A stretch of 64,000 bases of DNA. Origin: Antedon bifida. Lineage: Eukaryota; Echinodermata; Crinoidea; Comatulida; Antedonidae. Location of the stretch: positions 6,114,501 to 6,178,500 of the forward strand of contig OY727103.1 of NCBI GenBank assembly GCA_963402885.1, given 5' to 3'. The notes under the pieces are model-generated. The model ran no database searches. It worked only from the letters and a program-made list of their open reading frames with translations, and was not told where the DNA came from. The position numbers were made by a program, and so were the translations under genes. Positions within the stretch are counted from its first letter, which is position 1; each line of letters begins with the position of its first letter. Shown one piece after another: positions 59,508-64,000 of this stretch.

Positions 59508-62500
59508 CTGTAAAAGAAAGCATCCGTTAACATATTATTGCAATATTACTGTAGAATACTTTTAGATATGCTATTCCTCCAATAGAGATATGTATTCAAA
59601 GATCCTTTTTGTCTTCCATACATATACATTAAATTCTTCAATCACGTTTAACGATCTCGGGTACAATGGCCGATCCGATGCAGGTGTATTTTTAAATATT
59701 TACCTGTTATGTTGTAGAAAAGTACATTGATACTGATGGTTCTTTATCACATACTAATAAGTAAACATTTGTTCTGTTCTGTTCTGTTTTTCAAGATTTC
59801 AGATATTCCCATTGATATTGCTCTTTCCTTTCTATATTTTTCCGGGAAAACAACATCTTAAATCATGGAGAATTATCCACGGTTTAAACGTAGGTCTAGT
59901 CGACCACATTCTTGTCTCATGCTAAAAATCGTATAGCATTGACTGTGAATGACAACATATCTTTCAAATCAAAGACCATAAAGGCAAGATATTTGCGCCC
60001 AAAAGTAAAAGATAAGCTAAATGATGTCACTTAATGGTAAAAAAAATAATAATGACTTACAACAAGAATAGCAAAATTTGTAAGATGATCACATAAGCAT
60101 ACAACACGGTCGTCAGTTGTTCCATCTAGCTCACATCCTTCGCTTGACCAATCACCTACTCCATCATCAAGTGAGAAATCCCAGAATACACATTCTGTAT
60201 TATTAGCAGTTTCCTAAAAGAAAAGCAAAATATGCTTTTACAAATTTCCAATCGGTAAAACGATTTGAAATGTTTTTGTCAAAGTAAACAAAACTGAAAG
60301 AAAGAGAAGTAGACTTTAGAAATAGATTAGTTAGTTAGTAAATTAGTAAAATACTTTACTAATACATCTCTTGTAATATGAAATTATAAGTAAGCGTGTT
60401 TATAAAGCACTTACAAAGCGTGGTAGAAAAGCGGCTTTTATTGGTGTCAACAGTCCATCAATCTTGACTGCTTCTATTGTGGCTGAAATAATCTGACTGC
60501 CAACTTGGCGCGTAAATCCTTCTCCAGAAGCGTTACCTAAGCTGTTTGAAATGAACAACGAACTGTTTTGGTACACTGTAAAATATACTCTGATCTCATC
60601 TTCTCCTGTTTGTTCTTGGCTAAGTGAGACGATCTCAGGCGGAAGTGCGATTGACGCACCCACCATTTCAAAAGGAAATGTCTTCTCGTAATACGTTTTT
60701 ACATCGTCTGGTTCAAAAGCGTCCTTGAGCGAGTCGCCGCCAGAGAAAGCAACGTATGCTAGCCCGTTTACTAGAGATTCTGGGCTTACTGCTAAAGTCA
60801 TCACGCCCACATGTGGTTGAACACTGGTGAAGTTCATGCCTGCTGCTGCCACTGTTGCAAGTTGTCTTTCTAATGACGTCACAAATGACGATGCCGTTTC
60901 CCTCATTGATGAGTCGAGTATGTTAGAATCGATGATGTTATCGACAACTTCAACAACATTTAATGTTATCTGTAAATAATAATGTTTAGATTCACAAATT
61001 CCATTGTAATAATTATGTCATAGTGAAGAATATTTTCCAAGGTGGTATATCAATCTCATTATGGCCTATTGGGTCACCACTATTTTCAAAGAATATTAAT
61101 TCCGTTATGGCCGTCTTTTTAAGGTTTGATATACAACAAATAAATAAAATACCATTTCGTCAGGCATCTCAAGATCAACAATGTCTTCTAAAATATCTGC
61201 AACTGTATCAACCGCTTCTTCATCGAGATCTTCCGAATTACTGGTTACTTCTGCAAGAGCCTCGGCTACGTCTTCGCCATTCTCTTCTGTAACTTCAACC
61301 TACAAAATCAGTGAATACATAATTACCTAAAAATGCTACCAATACTGTGAAATGCAATTTGACCTCAAGTCAAACCCACTCTCAACACAGATCTGACCTA
61401 GAAGTTCGAGAGTGATTACGTATTGGAACAGTTTTCTAGAGGAGATACAGACAATAAACTTACATGGAAAGTGCATTATAACAAGTATATCTAAACCAGT
61501 ATCTCTAACACAAACACATTAACTTATTCGTATAAATTAGCATCCACATCATTATTATTTAAAGAACTTAGGAATATAAATATTTATCAATATCAGTATT
61601 TAACTACTTTATTTGTCATGATAGTAGGCCTATACATGGTAAACTTCCAACTCTTTAATAGTTTTGTTCATTCATTTTCATTATTCAACAAGGTCACAGA
61701 CTAGAAAGATTTTGTGTAGGCCTACACCAAAATATCGAACAAATATGGGACAACATTCTATTAGGTATTCTGGTGCAAAGATGTGGAATTTTAAAAGTTA
61801 ACAAACTCAGCATTTAAAAAAGAAGCCAAAGAATAGTATTTGTTTGTTTAAGCGAATTTTTTTTTCGTGTTTCAAAAGAGAATTATATTTGAGAAAAAGT
61901 TTTTAAAAAATGTTTTATGTATTATTAAGTTTAGAAAGGTTGCTATACTTTTTTTAACTATTTATTCTTCAATAATTAAGGGTTGAACATAATTATTTTC
62001 TAGCCTCTTTCCTTGATATATTATGTTTTATTTATGTTTAAAATGTTAATAACTTTTTTAGTAAATAAAAGAAAGAGTTGTCATTTCTGAGACAATCAAC
62101 ACCTTCAAAAATCTTACTCAATGTAGTTGATTAATGTAAGAAGGAAAATATTATCCACACTTTTCTATTATATCTATTTATCTAAAATAAAGTTATTGAT
62201 ACCTCATCTATCCTTTGTATTTGCCTTGAAGTCGTTCCAATGTCACACTCTGTGATAATGATAGATCCCCATACAGCTCCTGATACGAAATCCCCACCAC
62301 AGTATCGAGTCGCAAGAGAAACAGTTTTGCCTAATGTAAAAAAAATGAAAACAAAAATTGTATTGTATTGTATGCAATAATGTACATTCAGTAAAGATAA
62401 CGTTGCATATTACCATGGAGCTAGCCTAATACTATTGATAATAAACATTATTACTCCATGATATTCCTAAGTTACAATTATAGAAGAACAGCATTTAGTA

Positions 62501-63666
62501 GTCTATGTTAGTCTAGTTTAGTGTTATTTACCTTGGTCTGAATATAGAGGACAATCTTGTAACGAATCTGCAGTGACACCAAGTGGAACATCTTTGAAAA
62601 TGTACAAAGTACCATCAACCAAAATGTCTTCTCCAACACACGATGCTTCATTGAAAAAGAAAACATTTCATAATTAGAATGAATGTTTTATATATTTTGC
62701 ATTATTTATTTCTATCTATGAGACGCCAAGCGAGACGACAGATTCTGACATTAGAAGAGGTTGGATCGGAAAAAATATATGTCATGAACGAACATTTGTT
62801 CCGCCGAATTGAATTAATATGACCTAATCAAAGTTTGTTGACTTGAATTTTATTTTCATGTTTTGGGGACAAAATATCTTTAACATTTTCAAAACAGATT
62901 TTTTCATAAGTAAAGCTTTTTGTACTAACCATTAAAATAATGTAGAAACAACATTCTTAAAAATGTTGAATATTATATTAATTTGTGAATAAACAATGTT
63001 ACTAATAACACATGCATAGTGAACATTGATTAAATTATGTGGCAACACAATATTATTATGGGATACCGTTTTGGGTTACAACATGTCCGTATGGCGAGCA
63101 TATTGTAAGGTCAACTCATTAAAGTTGATATGTGGAATTCAAATCCAAAGGTACTGTATATACAGTAATTATAAATAAAAAGTCAAGTACAACGACGGCA
63201 AGTAATTCTAAAGCTTGGTTCCCACTAGGACGTAACATAAGGACGTAAACGCAACGCAAGCGTGTTGACCAATGACAAACAACAGTTCGAATAATGTATC
63301 GCTTGTGATTGGCCACGTCCTTGTGTTGCCTCTCTAGTGGGAACCAAGCACTAGTGGCGGATTATCGTTTGTCGTGTGAAAGACCCTTTGCGCGTGGTCC
63401 TTCTCCTTGTATCCAAAAGGTAAAGAATGTTTATATAAATTACTTTATCTTCAACCTTATAATAGGTACTTACATATACTTGTAACAACAATAGATTCAG
63501 GGTCCGTATCATACCCTTCCAATGTAGTTAGAGAATCGTTTATCATAGAACTGTAAGTGGTCGCGTTTTGGGCTTGGTTGAAGTATAAATCCATATTAGC
63601 AATAACACTCCCGGATTCCAGACTCGTGACGTAGAATTCAAATGATTGAGGCAGGCTTGCAGACAA
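57283..63666 (-). CDS. Gene E: SEA-containing adhesion GPCR, 5' end outside window
   Basis: Ten coding exons: 63666-63474, 62645-62532, 62330-62203, 61299-61153, 60969-60415, 60213-60061, 59507-59389, 59137-58875, 58093-58027, 57793-57283. They give 749 codons plus stop, all GT-AG and phase-matched. Order: second half of SEA, HRM, GAIN, GPS, 7TM, tail ending NNENV. The first visible exon starts in phase 0 after an acceptor, so at least one further SEA exon and the N-terminus lie right of the window. It is closest to gene D in the SEA exon, HRM exon length and 3' flank. Confidence 0.9.
60061..62645 (-). CDS. Gene E HRM, GAIN and GPS exons
   Basis: HRM 62645-62532 (SCVGEDILVDGTLYIFKDV, DCPLYSDQG) and 62330-62203 (ATRYCGGDFVSGAVWG, ITECDIGTTS). 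GAIN 61299-61153 and 60969-60415 (185 codons). GPS 60213-60061: ECVFWDFS, GDWSSEGC, VVCLCDHLTNFAILV, cleavage site intact. Confidence 0.92.
63213..63349. mobile_element. Short MITE with GCTTGGTTCCCACTAG inverted repeats, gene E intron
   Basis: GCTTGGTTCCCACTAG at 63213 is the exact complement of CTAGTGGGAACCAAGC ending at 63349. Sub-terminal GGACGTAACATAAGGACG is loosely mirrored. The 137-bp element has no coding. Confidence 0.85.
63474..63666 (-). CDS. Gene E SEA domain, C-terminal half
   Basis: 193-nt exon, LSASLPQSFEFYVTSLESGS, VIANMDLYF, YSSMINDSLTTLEGYDTD, SIVVTSI. Same length and phase (0 to 1) as gene D exon 39871-39679, with very high identity. No partner for the first SEA exon is found up to 64000. 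Confidence 0.88.
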
Positions 63667-64000
63667 CTGAAATAAATATATTTGTATTCGTTACTATCAA
63701 TGAGTAATACAGACATTACACAAATAATAAATACTATGTTTTTGATCCAAAAACTGTTCTAAACATTTTAAATAAGTTCTTTAAATAATACATTTCATCG
63801 GAATCGGAAATGTATGCACAGCACTTTCTCAAAACACAATCATTTTAGACGTGATGAAAGTTGGACAGTGCAAACATTGAGATTGTCGGCTGCCTTCTAT
63901 TAATAGCTATCGATCTATTTTACTATCTACCAAATGTGCTGTTAATGTATATCCATATATCTTATTTGTCTACTACACTTAAACATTTTTGCTGAACACC
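63667..64000. other. Gene E intron to the window edge
   Basis: AT-rich sequence beyond the SEA exon acceptor, with no further exon recognisable on the minus strand. Confidence 0.5.

Overview
This is animal genomic DNA: AT-rich, intron-rich and full of small repeats. Five large multi-exon genes lie head-to-tail, all on the minus strand. I rebuilt them by hand from splice sites, reading phase and similarity between the copies. All are adhesion-type G-protein-coupled receptors (class B2). Each has an ectodomain, a hormone-receptor-like (HRM) domain, a GAIN domain ending in a GPS self-cleavage motif, and a 7-helix membrane domain. The dense intronic TAGGCCTA palindrome, the MITE/SINE load and the receptor expansion suggest a marine invertebrate deuterostome, most likely an echinoderm; this is inference.

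Layout, left to right (each gene's 3' end is at its low coordinate). Gene A (760-6529) has signal peptide, FTP lectin, HRM, GAIN and GPS; its 7TM exons lie left of the window. At 7521-7862 is a decayed GAIN pseudo-exon, followed by a LINE 3' end and a TTAA-flanked foldback MITE. Gene B (9890-18971, about 879 aa) and gene C (22693-31062, about 891 aa) are complete FTP-lectin receptors. Gene D (34696-54947, up to about 1777 aa) carries the same HRM-GAIN-7TM core behind a different ectodomain: signal peptide, C-type lectin, four EGF-like repeats, LDLa, two unrecognised beta-rich regions, two Ig domains and a SEA domain. Gene E (57283-63666 and beyond) has SEA, HRM, GAIN and 7TM; its 5' end lies right of the window.

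The core is built the same way in every copy: HRM exons in phase 1, two GAIN exons of 147 and 546-561 nt, a GPS exon of 150-153 nt, TM1 of 119 nt, TM2-3 of 263 nt, TM4 of 67 nt, and one last exon for TM5-7 and the tail. The ectodomain is made mostly of phase-1 exons, which would let N-terminal modules be swapped without breaking frame. Lectin heads (FTP, C-type) joined to a self-cleaving receptor suggest glycan or microbe sensing, but ligands cannot be read from DNA.

Points that stand out: a signal-peptide exon present in three copies at the 5' end of gene D (possible alternative first exons that skip the lectin); a 49-bp tandem duplication over the last splice acceptor of gene C, giving a second acceptor that leads straight to a stop; a probable GC-AG intron in gene B; a MITE family carrying a 21-bp minisatellite; and CRE-like repeats in a gene-flanking spacer. 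No protein-coding gene could be supported on the plus strand.
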